From Bacteroidota bacterium (GTDB lineage: Bacteria > Bacteroidota > Bacteroidia > UKL13-3), in NCBI GenBank assembly GCA_030680835.1, contig JAUXUD010000062.1, positions 156,057 through 220,056 on the forward strand: a DNA stretch of 64,000 bases, in the 5' to 3' direction. The position numbers were made by a program, and so were the translations under genes. How positions within the stretch are numbered: position 1 is the stretch's first letter; the number at the start of each line of letters is the position of its first letter. Below are positions 1 through 8,354 of this stretch, piece by piece. Below the pieces are notes generated by a model, which was given only the letters and a program-made list of their open reading frames with translations, did no database searches and had not been told where the DNA came from.

Positions 1-1208
1 AAAAAGCCGGTAATAATGGTGGCAAACCAGGGTGTTTTAAATTTTGGGTGAATGCTGCTGAAAGCCTTAGGTAATAAACCATCCCTGCTCATGCTCATCC
101 AGATGCGGGGCTGGCCGTTTTGAAATACCAACAGCACACTTGCCATGGCAATAACAGCGCTAACCGCCACAATGCCATGCATCCATTTTAGGTTTATCTT
201 TTCAAAAACAAAAGCCAGAGGGTCGCCAACGCCTAATTCGGTGTATGAAACCATTCCGGTTAATACCAGTGCAATAAGTATATATAAAACGGTACAAATG
301 ATAAGCGAGGCAATCATGCTTTTGGGAAGATCCTTGCGTGGATTTTTACACTCTTCGGCAGTGGTTGCCAATGCATCAAAACCAATATAGGCAAAAAACA
401 CCGATGAAACCCCCATCAATACGCCTTTCATTCCGTTGGGCGCAAACGGACTCCAATTACCCGAATCTACATAAAATGAACCTACAATGATTACCAGAAT
501 CACTACAGTAAGCTTTATAGCAACCATGGTATTGCTGGCTATCCGCGTTTCTCTTACACCCCGGTATATTAATGCGGTAATGGCAATGATGATGCCCAGG
601 GCGGGCAAGTCGAAGATCATTTTAAATCCCATTATTTCGGGAGCCAAACTCCAGGCCGACATGGATTCTTTCAAGGTTGTGCTGATGGTAAGTCCGTTGC
701 TTAGTGCCCTTGTGCCCTCTTCAAAACCCCGCTTTGCCGTTAAGTAATCCATGGAAAAATAATCCGGAATTTGCCAACCCAACCCAGCCATTAAACCGCT
801 GAAATAGTCGCTCCAGCTAATGGCTACCACAATGTTTCCAATCGCGTATTCAACAATTAATGCCCAGCCAATTATCCATGCAATAATTTCGCCAAAGGCC
901 GCATAGGCGTACGTATAAGCGCTGCCGCTAATGGGTATAACCGATGCAAATTCGGCATAGCACAAAGCTGAAAAACCACATGCAATTGCTGTAAAAACAA
1001 ATAGCAATACCACTGCCGGCCCGCCGTTAAAACTGGCATTGCCAATGGTGCTAAAAACTCCGGCGCCAATAATAGCAGCAATACCCATTGCGGTAAGGTC
1101 TCTAAAACCTAAGGTTTTGTGTAATTGATTGCCACTGGCTTCGGCCAATTTGTGATCAGCTAAAATATTGTGGATGGTTTTTTTACGAAACAGCTCTGTT
1201 ATGCTCAA
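1..1208 (-). CDS. APC-superfamily amino-acid permease (CAT/YfnA-like), 3' end beyond the window
   Basis: This is an inner-membrane amino-acid transporter of the cationic amino-acid transporter branch of the APC superfamily. The first TM segment carries the family motif IGAGVFSTIG, followed by FSALCYAEFAS and SGSAYTYAYAAFGE, which matches TM1-TM3 of these permeases. Later segments include FFAYIGFDALATTAEE, the conserved TM6-like region. About 402 codons are visible and the C-terminus lies off the left edge. No ATG fits the N-terminus: an in-frame TGA lies a few codons upstream, and the first plausible start is TTG at 1208 (LSITELFRKK). It reads in the same direction as the kynurenine genes upstream, but a 21-bp hairpin lies between them. 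The substrate cannot be read from sequence. The family call is sure; a link to tryptophan or kynurenine is inference from position. Confidence 0.85.
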   Translation of the reverse strand, partial: MSITELFRKKTIHNILADHKLAEASGNQLHKTLGFRDLTAMGIAAIIGAGVFSTIGNASFNGGPAVVLLFVFTAIACGFSALCYAEFASVIPISGSAYTYAYAAFGEIIAWIIGWALIVEYAIGNIVVAISWSDYFSGLMAGLGWQIPDYFSMDYLTAKRGFEEGTRALSNGLTISTTLKESMSAWSLAPEIMGFKMIFDLPALGIIIAITALIYRGVRETRIASNTMVAIKLTVVILVIIVGSFYVDSGNWSPFAPNGMKGVLMGVSSVFFAYIGFDALATTAEECKNPRKDLPKSMIASLIICTVLYILIALVLTGMVSYTELGVGDPLAFVFEKINLKWMHGIVAVSAVIAMASVLLVFQNGQPRIWMSMSRDGLLPKAFSSIHPKFKTPWFATIITGF

Positions 1209-1265
1209 GGGGATTTTGTATTTAAGTCAAACATATTCATTTGACACGGGATAAACAACTCCTTC

Positions 1266-1325
1266 GTTCCTTTGTTTCTTTGTAGCAACTGGAATCATTC
1301 ATGGGCTACAAAGAAACAAAGGAAC
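1266..1325. repeat. 21-bp perfect inverted repeat between kmo and the permease
   Basis: Arm 1266-1286 (GTTCCTTTGTTTCTTTGTAG plus C) pairs perfectly with 1305-1325 across an 18-nt loop. The arms are made of the words TTTGTTTC and GAAACAAAG. A decayed relative lies at 58061-58157, so this is a dispersed palindrome family. It begins 8 bp beyond the kmo stop and could act as a transcript end, but it has no clean U-tract. Confidence 0.75.
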
Positions 1326-1332
1326 AAAGTTT

Positions 1333-2658
1333 TTAATCGAGCAAACCCCAAAGGGTTTCCATATAGGCGGGGTCTTTTATTTTTTCTTCGGCACCTTCGG
1401 CGATGATGCGTTCCAGTAATATATTGTTTTTTATGCCCTGATCCAAAGCATATTTATAGGGCGTGGTGCTAAAGGTGGTTAACTCGTATTGCGATTTAAA
1501 TTTATCAGGATACAAATCACACAATTCATGTTCGATATGTTTTTTATGCAGAAAATGTTTGTCGCCCACTTTATCGGCCATTTCGTAATAGTTTTGTATA
1601 GCCAGATCGGCAATGGCATCGGCATTGGGTTTGCGTAAGCTCTGGTATTCTTCAAAAGTTTTTATCCAGTTTAAACCGTTTTTTTCAATGCAATCATCCA
1701 TTACAATTACATCTTCAAAACTGCAATTCATGCCTTGTCCGTAGAACGGAACTACAGCATGGGCAGCATCACCCATTAACGCAATTTTATCGGTTTTTAT
1801 CCAGGGGAAACAACGCACAGTAACCAAACTGGAAGTCGGGTTTTTAAAGAAATCATGTGTCAATGTGGGCATCATAGAAACGGCATCCGGGTATTCCTGT
1901 TTAAAGAAAGCCTCAACATCTTCATTTGTTTTGAGCCGGTCAAATATATCGAAGGGCATAAAAAGGGTACAGGTAAAATCGCCGCTTGGGTTGGGTAGAG
2001 CTATCATCATAAACGCACCCCGGGGCCAAATGTGCAGCGCATTTTTCTCCATTAAAAAACTACCTGCTTCACCGGCGGGTATCTCCAGTTCTTTGTATCC
2101 TACATGCAAATAACTCTGCGAATAATTAAAGCGATCGCTGATTTGTAATTTACCACGGGTGGCTGCAAAGGCCCCATCGGTTCCCAAAATCCGGTCCGAT
2201 TGAACCGTTTTATGCGAGCCATCTTCGAGCTCAAATGTAGAGATGCTTTTTTCAACATCTACATCAATGCATCGGGTATTAAAATGCAGGGTAATATTTT
2301 CAAATTCATCAGCCAGTTCGAGCAGGCGTGTATTCAATCTTCCGCGTGATACCGAATTAATTGCCTGTCCTTCTTTTCCATAAGGCTGATAGCTCAGCTC
2401 ACTTATTTTGCTATGGATCATGCGGCCGTACATGGGAATGGCATCGGCCAGAATTTCTTTGTCCAAACCCACCTTTTCCAAAGCCCTTAAACCCCGGGTT
2501 GAAAGTGCCAGGTTAATGGACTTACCTGCCGAAATTTTATTCTTGCGCATATCGGGCCTGCGTTCAAACAGGTTAATGTCAAAACCACGCTTTGCCAGGT
2601 AAATGGACATTAATGTGCCACATAATCCACCGCCTATAATTGTTATTTTATCTGCCAT
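1333..2658 (-). CDS. kmo: kynurenine 3-monooxygenase
   Basis: FAD- and NADPH-dependent flavoprotein monooxygenase that converts L-kynurenine to 3-hydroxykynurenine. It has the dinucleotide-binding motif GGGLCG at residues 9-14, an ERR acidic/basic turn at the end of the second strand (residues 33-35), the DG motif at 160-161 (TDGA), and the second FAD motif GDAAHAVVPFYGQGMN near 296-311. The 441-aa length is usual for bacterial KMO. The start MADKITIIGG places the FAD motif directly at the N-terminus, as expected. The neighbour upstream in the same direction, kynU, encodes the next enzyme. 141 bp separate them and contain two palindromic repeats. No tryptophan 2,3-dioxygenase or 3-hydroxyanthranilate dioxygenase lies in this window. 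Confidence 0.95.
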   Translation of the reverse strand: MADKITIIGGGLCGTLMSIYLAKRGFDINLFERRPDMRKNKISAGKSINLALSTRGLRALEKVGLDKEILADAIPMYGRMIHSKISELSYQPYGKEGQAINSVSRGRLNTRLLELADEFENITLHFNTRCIDVDVEKSISTFELEDGSHKTVQSDRILGTDGAFAATRGKLQISDRFNYSQSYLHVGYKELEIPAGEAGSFLMEKNALHIWPRGAFMMIALPNPSGDFTCTLFMPFDIFDRLKTNEDVEAFFKQEYPDAVSMMPTLTHDFFKNPTSSLVTVRCFPWIKTDKIALMGDAAHAVVPFYGQGMNCSFEDVIVMDDCIEKNGLNWIKTFEEYQSLRKPNADAIADLAIQNYYEMADKVGDKHFLHKKHIEHELCDLYPDKFKSQYELTTFSTTPYKYALDQGIKNNILLERIIAEGAEEKIKDPAYMETLWGLLD

Positions 2659-2712
2659 TGTTTTATAATTTTTATTTGTTGGGGTATCATTGGTTTATAT
2701 GGGTTCATCCCT

Positions 2713-2734
2713 GAGACGCGATGAATCGCGTCTC
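2713..2734. repeat. Short palindromic repeat (REP-like family B), copy 1
   Basis: Arms GAGACGCGAT and ATCGCGTCTC around a GA centre. Four copies occur in the window (here, 2779, 3071 and about 27337), with extra shared flank (CATCCCTG before, TAC after). Intergenic between kynU and kmo. Confidence 0.8.
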
Positions 2735-2778
2735 TACGTGCGTTTCATTGTGGCATTGTGTTTCATTGGTTCATTTCT

Positions 2779-2800
2779 GAAACGCGATGAATCGCGTCTC
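2779..2800. repeat. Short palindromic repeat (REP-like family B), copy 2, touching the kynU stop codon
   Basis: Arms GAAACGCGAT and ATCGCGTCTC. On the minus strand the repeat reads TAGAGACGCG..., and its TAG is the in-frame stop of kynU (plus-strand CTA at 2800-2802). The repeat therefore appears to supply or border the end of the reading frame. Confidence 0.8.
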
Positions 2801-4164
2801 TACATGTTGTCAATTGAAAAATATTGTTTCATGGATTCACCAATTTTATAAACATCTTCAAAACTATTATACATAGGTACGGGGCTCATTCTTATTACAT
2901 CGGGTTCTCGCCAATCGGGTAAAATTCCTTGTGATTGTAAATAATCAAACAATTTGCGGCCATCTTTTTTAACGATGATGGATAACTGGCAACCCCGTTC
3001 TGCTGGGTTTGATGGGGTGATGATGGTGAATGGAAGGTCCATTTTCACCAATTTATTTGTTGCATCCCTGGAGATGCGATGAATCGCGTCTCTACCAGTG
3101 GAAGGGTCTGGAATTGTGGATTCGCCATGAATAACATCCATTAACAAATATTCCAGATAACCGGTTAACAATTCGCTTTTTTTTCGCAGGTTGGCCATGC
3201 CGGCTTCTTCAAATAAATCGAGGGATGCTTTGTGAATGGCCATTGGGAAAATCTGTGCATTGCTTAGCTGCCAGCCGGCTGCGCCCTGCATGGGTTTAAA
3301 TCCCTTTTTCATTTTGAAGCGTTCTTTTTCGTCATGACCCCACCAGCCTGCAAAACGGGGCAGATCTTGGTTATTGCCATGGCGTTCGTTTACAAATACC
3401 CCACTGGTTCCACCCGGGCCCGAGTTTAAATATTTATAGCTGCACCAAACGGCAAAATCCACATCCCAGTTATGCAGTTGCAAATGCAAATTTCCGGCGG
3501 CATGGGCCAGGTCGAAACCGGCGATGGCACCAACGGCATGTGCTGCTTCGGTGATAGTTTTCATATCAAATGCCTGGCCGGTATAATAATTAACCCCGCC
3601 CATCATAACAAGGGCCAGGTCGTTTTTGTGCGCGTTTATTTTGGCCAGAATATCTTCTGTACGTAAGGTGTATTCACCTTCCCGCGGTATTAATTCAATA
3701 ATAGCATCATCGGGGTTGAACCCATGAAAGCGGGCCTGTGTTTCCATGGCATATTGGTCGGAGGGAAAGGCCGATGCTTCCATTAATATTTTGTAACGGG
3801 CAGGAGTGGGCCGGTAAAAGCTCACCATCATCAGGTGTAAATTGGTGGTAAGATTATTCATGATCACAACTTCCGATGGATTTGCTCCCACCACATGCGC
3901 AGCTTTTTCGTTCAAAAAGTGGTGGTAATACATCCAGGGATTCTTGCCATCAAAATGACCATCAACGCCCAATCTGGCCCAGTCGTTAAGCTCCTGCTCA
4001 ATGGCGGCACGCGCATTTTTGGGTTGCAAACCCAGAGAGTTTCCACACAGGTAAACAAGTGTTTTGCCATCCTTTTGCGGCAAATAATATTGGTTTCTAA
4101 AAGAGGCCAAAGGGTCTTCCTTGTCTAATTGTTGGGCAAATGCAAGCGTATTCTGGTACTCCAT
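2800..4164 (-). CDS. kynU: kynureninase
   Basis: PLP-dependent hydrolase that cleaves kynurenine to anthranilate, or 3-hydroxykynurenine to 3-hydroxyanthranilate, plus alanine. The PLP lysine is in CSYKYLNSGPGG (about Lys244). The N-terminal signature VYLCGNSLGLQPK, the LTTNLHLMM region that holds the cofactor phosphate, and FDLAHAAGN near 217-225 are all present. I chose ATG at 4164 (MEYQNTLAF), which matches the usual N-terminus of the family; an ATG ten codons upstream adds MFYIARLTHS. Residues 357-368 (GRDAIHRISRDA) are encoded by a family B palindromic repeat inserted in frame in a variable part of the small domain. The following kmo gene makes its hydroxylated substrate. Divergent from the GNAT gene at 4240. 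Confidence 0.95.
   Translation of the reverse strand: MEYQNTLAFAQQLDKEDPLASFRNQYYLPQKDGKTLVYLCGNSLGLQPKNARAAIEQELNDWARLGVDGHFDGKNPWMYYHHFLNEKAAHVVGANPSEVVIMNNLTTNLHLMMVSFYRPTPARYKILMEASAFPSDQYAMETQARFHGFNPDDAIIELIPREGEYTLRTEDILAKINAHKNDLALVMMGGVNYYTGQAFDMKTITEAAHAVGAIAGFDLAHAAGNLHLQLHNWDVDFAVWCSYKYLNSGPGGTSGVFVNERHGNNQDLPRFAGWWGHDEKERFKMKKGFKPMQGAAGWQLSNAQIFPMAIHKASLDLFEEAGMANLRKKSELLTGYLEYLLMDVIHGESTIPDPSTGRDAIHRISRDATNKLVKMDLPFTIITPSNPAERGCQLSIIVKKDGRKLFDYLQSQGILPDWREPDVIRMSPVPMYNSFEDVYKIGESMKQYFSIDNM
3071..3092. repeat. REP-like palindrome (family B) inside the kynU reading frame
   Basis: Arms GAGATGCGAT and ATCGCGTCTC with a GA centre, plus the same flanks as the intergenic copies (CATCCCTG and TAC). 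Read on the minus strand it encodes GRDAIHRIS in kynU without a stop or frameshift. Confidence 0.85.
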
Positions 4165-4239
4165 GCTATGGGTTAAGCGGGCAATATAAAACAATTCTTA
4201 ATTTGTTTCAATCCAAAATTTGATGCAAATTTGTTGTTG

Positions 4240-4761
4240 ATGAACGCAACTACCGTAAAAATTATTCCTGCTGCATGGAAACATTATGCGTTACTGGCCG
4301 AACTGGGCAGCACTACTTTTTATGAAACCTTTGCAGAGGATAACAGCGAAGCGGATATGAGGTACTATATATCCAAAACCTACAGCAAGGAAAAAATGCT
4401 TGAGAACATAAGAAATCCTGCAATTAAATACTTTGTGGCTTATGGTGAAAACAACGATTTGGGGTATATCAAATTAATTCATGATGCAAATATTGACGGC
4501 CTCAGCGGAAGAGTAATGGAGCTTGAAAAAATATATGTACGCAAAGATGCGATTGGAACAAAAATAGGTTCAGCATTAATGGAACAAGCGATTAATTACG
4601 CAAAAGAAAACGGCTACAATTATTTGTTCCTGGGTGTATGGCAGGATAACGAAAGAGCCATTTCGTTTTATCAAAAATATGGGTTCAAAACATTTGCAAC
4701 CCGAAAATTTACCCTGGGTAAAAGGGTTTGTGATGATTATTTGATGGCGTTGGAATTATAG
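4240..4761 (+). CDS. GNAT-family N-acetyltransferase
   Basis: Predicted acetyl-CoA-dependent N-acetyltransferase of about 173 aa. The acetyl-CoA site is in VRKDAIGTKIGSALMEQAI (motif A, compared with R/Q-x-x-G-x-G/A), and motif B is visible as DNERAISFYQKYGFK near the C-terminus. The N-terminal FYETFAEDNSEADMRYYI segment is like that of the PaiA/spermidine acetyltransferase group, but substrate assignment from this is inference. ATG at 4240 is preferred over a run of three in-frame TTG codons just before it. It is divergent from kynU with only 75 bp between starts, so promoters must overlap. No operon partner. Confidence 0.85.
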   Translation: MNATTVKIIPAAWKHYALLAELGSTTFYETFAEDNSEADMRYYISKTYSKEKMLENIRNPAIKYFVAYGENNDLGYIKLIHDANIDGLSGRVMELEKIYVRKDAIGTKIGSALMEQAINYAKENGYNYLFLGVWQDNERAISFYQKYGFKTFATRKFTLGKRVCDDYLMALEL

Positions 4762-4925
4762 GTTTGGCTGTTATTTTATATAACAACAATACTAAATACG
4801 AAGCAAACACAAATCTCTTAAAATTCTCTTAATAAGTGTTTTGGAGTTCAGGTTACTAACAAATTACTTTCATAAACGAGCATTTAATACTTGCTTTGTA
4901 TTTAATAAAATGAAAGGAAATTACT

Positions 4926-7900
4926 ATGGTAAAAATTTACAAAACAATTTTTCTAAAAAAGGTATTATTATCATTGGCTTTTACAATTGCCATTTATACG
5001 GGCATGGCTCAAACGGTAATACCCTTACCTGCTCATGCATCTTCCTATTCGGGCAATACAAGAGGCATGTGGTTTACAGCACCGGTTAGTTTTACAATAA
5101 CCGGTTTACGCGTTCCTACAGATGTAGGAACGGGGGCGCAATCCCTTCACCTGGTAAGATTCCCAACAGTACCCCCTACCTACAGTGCAACCACCACCAC
5201 TTTCACAACTTTGTACTATGGGGCCAACATTGCCACTACTACATTTATTCCGGTAAACATTACCGTAAATGCGGGCGATGTAATTGGTGTGCTGGGAGCA
5301 AGAAACAATGGGAGTGGAACCGGATTAACATCTTATGGAGCAGCAGCCTCCGCAACAACCATTGCAGGAGCCTCTGCAACATTGTACCGCTTAGGATGGC
5401 AGGGAAGTATTTTATCAGGCCCTGCTGCCAATTTTTGGTATGAAGCCTCTTCTATAGGCAGAGTTGAAATTCAGTATGTAACCACAAGTGGAACCAATAA
5501 TGCAGGCATATCCGGTCTTATATCGCCGATTTCATTTTGTGCCGGAACCCATCAAATCAAAATAAAAATTGCCGATAAAGGCACCAATCGCCTGGATAGT
5601 GTTCGGGTAAACTGGCAGATGGATGGAGTTCCCCAACCCACTATATATTGGACATCGCCTCTTGATACTTTGGGGAGTCCCTCTTTCCCCAATGATACAA
5701 TTATTACTCTGGGGAGTATGACGTTTGTTTCGGGTATTGCCCGAACATTAAAGGCATGGACATCTATGCCGAATGGGGTGGCGGATACATCAAATAATGA
5801 CGACACCTTAAATGTAGTTTTAAAGTCTTCTTTGAACGGAATCTATACCATTGGCGGCTCAAGTCCGGATTACCCAACACTTGCGGCAGCAGCAGCAGAT
5901 TTAAACAGCTATGGCATTTGTAGTCCGGTTGTGCTTAACATACGATCGGGAACATACAGCGGACAAGCAAATTTTGGAAACATTTCAGGTGTTTCTGCTA
6001 CAAATACAATACTTATTCAATCACAGACCAATCATCGGGATTCAGTGACTTTAACGTATTCAGCTACCGCAACAACAGATAATTATACTTTAAAAATTAC
6101 GAATTCAAATTATATCAAAATTAAAGATATTACGATTGTAGCAACGGGCACAACATATGCCAGAGCCCTTGAAATTGCAGGTACTTCTTCGTTTGATACC
6201 ATTCAGAATTGTTCCCTAATAACCATTGCGAGCACTGCATCTTCTGCAAATATTGCTGCACTGTTTGCAGATCCGCTTACAGGGGGTAATAATGTGATTA
6301 AAAACAATGGCATAAGCGGGGGTTCATATGGTTTGTTTTATTCGGGAACTTCTACCTCGGTTCAAACTTCAAATAATGTTATTGAAGGCAATACCATTAC
6401 AGGGGCAGGCTATTATTCTGCATATATTTATTATACCCTCAATACCATATTCCGTAATAATACGGTTAGTGTAACTGCACCTTCTTACACCACCCATTAT
6501 GCGGTTACAATTGGTTATTCTGATGGCCCCATTGAAGTTACAGGTAACAAGGTTACCGCAACAGGTCTTTCTGCAACCCTTCATGGCTTGAGAATTTATT
6601 ATTGTGATGCATCGGCCACACAAAAGGGATTAGTAGCCAATAATGTAATCACTGTGCAATCATCAGGAACTACGTATGGATTTTATTGTTATAATTCAAG
6701 TTATCAGAATTATTACCATAACAGCGTAAATTCTATTAGCACAGGTGCAACCAACTATGCAGCATACCTGTATAATTCATCAGCATCTTATGATTTCAAT
6801 ACATTTAGAAATAATATATATGCCAATACCGGTACAACAGGCTATGCCATGTATGTTTATAATCCCCTATACATAAGTGGCGATTACAATCTGTTATATT
6901 CTACCGGTGTGGGTATGGTTTACAAAGGAGTAGCTACCGCAACGGCATATACTACATTGAATGCGTACAGGGCTGCGTTTCCAACCCAGGAAACAAACTC
7001 CATCGTTTATTTTCCAGCCTTTACAAGTTCCTCAAACCATCAACCCAATACAGCTGATACAGCTTCATGGGCCATGAACGGAAGAGGTATTCAAAACACT
7101 TTGGTAACAACCGACATTAATGGAACTCCACGGCCAACAACCCTGGCAACGGGAGTACCCGATTTGGGTGCTTATGAGTTTACACCCAATTCAATTCCAC
7201 CGTTGGCTACCATGGTTGCCGGACCTGCCATAACAGGTTATGTAAACCAAATATACCTGTTTGGTGGAGATACCATTGCTCGGCTTGCTTTTGACAGTGT
7301 TTACGGTGCACCGGCATTCGTACATGTGCGTAGAAGTACCGGAACAGTACCACCCAATATGGGCGCATCACCGAGTAATTATATGTTTTTTTACGACAGC
7401 ATTTATGCGCCATCGGGAACCTATAGTTATGATATGGAAATGTTTTACAAAAATGCCTGGTTGGGAACCATGAGCAATGAAGGCAATATGACAATCATAA
7501 AAAGTATTAACCCGCCTTCGGCTCCATGGGTATTAACAGGATTTACGCCAACAGTAGATTCAACAAACAATAAAATTACAGCCACGTCACTTACAAGTTT
7601 TGGCGTATATGCCGGAACCGATGTAAGTTCTCCTTTACCGGTTAAACTACTCAGCTTAAATGCAAATGCAACAGCAAAAAGCATTCATGTTAGTTGGATT
7701 ACTGCAAGTGAAATAAACAGCAATTATTTTAGTTTAGAGCGCTCATCAGATGGTAAACTTTTTGAATCCATTACAAGCATTAAAGCATCAGGCAACAGCA
7801 AATCATACCGCAAATATTCATTTGATGATGTACAGGGCAAATCACTACTCAGCAAAGGAATGCTGTATTATCGATTGGCCATTTTTGATAGGGATGGAAA

Positions 7901-8189
7901 AATGGAATATTCAAAAACAGTGGCGGTAAAAGAAAACAATAAGCTTTGTTTAAATACAGAAATTTTCCCGAATCCTTTTAGTGATCAGCTCGTATTAAAT
8001 GTCGATAATTTTGATGAAGCTGAGATCAAAGTAGAAATTATGGACATCTATGGCAAATTGCGATACAGCGGCAGTTTTACAGGCAACAGCCATATCATCA
8101 ACAATATGGATGTATTGCCGGCAGGAATATATTTTGCGAAATTGAGCAGCAATTTAGAAATTAAAGTAGTAGCTTTGATTAAGCGGTAA
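4926..8189 (+). CDS. Secreted beta-helix protein with T9SS sorting domain (paralogue 1)
   Basis: A 1,087-aa exported protein. A signal peptide (MVKIYKTIFLKKVLLSLAFT..., likely cleaved after GMA before QTV) leads into an N-terminal domain of about 160 residues. A spacer follows with DSVRVNWQMDG and TLKAWTSMPNG, then a long stretch (about 300-720) of short Asn/Ser/Thr-rich repeats such as NNVIEGNTITG and IFRNNTVSV, typical of right-handed parallel beta-helices. It ends with a beta-sandwich region (VSWITASEINSNYFSLERS) and a C-terminal T9SS type A sorting domain (EIFPNPFSDQLVLNV ... LPAGIYFAKLSS). It should be exported across the outer membrane. The beta-helix suggests polysaccharide binding or adhesion, but no catalytic residues are recognisable. 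The next gene is a full-length paralogue. Confidence 0.88.
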   Translation: MVKIYKTIFLKKVLLSLAFTIAIYTGMAQTVIPLPAHASSYSGNTRGMWFTAPVSFTITGLRVPTDVGTGAQSLHLVRFPTVPPTYSATTTTFTTLYYGANIATTTFIPVNITVNAGDVIGVLGARNNGSGTGLTSYGAAASATTIAGASATLYRLGWQGSILSGPAANFWYEASSIGRVEIQYVTTSGTNNAGISGLISPISFCAGTHQIKIKIADKGTNRLDSVRVNWQMDGVPQPTIYWTSPLDTLGSPSFPNDTIITLGSMTFVSGIARTLKAWTSMPNGVADTSNNDDTLNVVLKSSLNGIYTIGGSSPDYPTLAAAAADLNSYGICSPVVLNIRSGTYSGQANFGNISGVSATNTILIQSQTNHRDSVTLTYSATATTDNYTLKITNSNYIKIKDITIVATGTTYARALEIAGTSSFDTIQNCSLITIASTASSANIAALFADPLTGGNNVIKNNGISGGSYGLFYSGTSTSVQTSNNVIEGNTITGAGYYSAYIYYTLNTIFRNNTVSVTAPSYTTHYAVTIGYSDGPIEVTGNKVTATGLSATLHGLRIYYCDASATQKGLVANNVITVQSSGTTYGFYCYNSSYQNYYHNSVNSISTGATNYAAYLYNSSASYDFNTFRNNIYANTGTTGYAMYVYNPLYISGDYNLLYSTGVGMVYKGVATATAYTTLNAYRAAFPTQETNSIVYFPAFTSSSNHQPNTADTASWAMNGRGIQNTLVTTDINGTPRPTTLATGVPDLGAYEFTPNSIPPLATMVAGPAITGYVNQIYLFGGDTIARLAFDSVYGAPAFVHVRRSTGTVPPNMGASPSNYMFFYDSIYAPSGTYSYDMEMFYKNAWLGTMSNEGNMTIIKSINPPSAPWVLTGFTPTVDSTNNKITATSLTSFGVYAGTDVSSPLPVKLLSLNANATAKSIHVSWITASEINSNYFSLERSSDGKLFESITSIKASGNSKSYRKYSFDDVQGKSLLSKGMLYYRLAIFDRDGKMEYSKTVAVKENNKLCLNTEIFPNPFSDQLVLNVDNFDEAEIKVEIMDIYGKLRYSGSFTGNSHIINNMDVLPAGIYFAKLSSNLEIKVVALIKR

Positions 8190-8222
8190 GATTTCTAAAT
8201 AAGCAATTATATCGCTGCTACA

Positions 8223-8296
8223 TTCGACCCCGATGGGGTCGTAGGTTTATAGATACATGCACCCTGCTATAAACCTGCGACCCCATCGGGGTCGAA
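8223..8296. repeat. REP-like nested palindrome (family A), copy 1
   Basis: Two 30-bp arms, 8223-8252 and 8267-8296, match at 29 of 30 positions around a 14-nt loop. The core CGACCCCGATGGGGTCG is itself palindromic. The outer core is the same as in the copy at 16806, but the inner arm differs (TAGGTTTATAG here), with the change mirrored on the opposite arm. Intergenic between the two tandem paralogues. Confidence 0.9.
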
Positions 8297-8354
8297 CAAA
8301 ACATTAATGTCGACATTGATTCATTAACTATTTTAAACGTACATAATAAACAAA

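Noticed and set aside
4231-4239. TTG start of the GNAT gene
   Set aside because: Three TTG codons precede an ATG at 4240. The ATG is the natural start and is 9 bp away.
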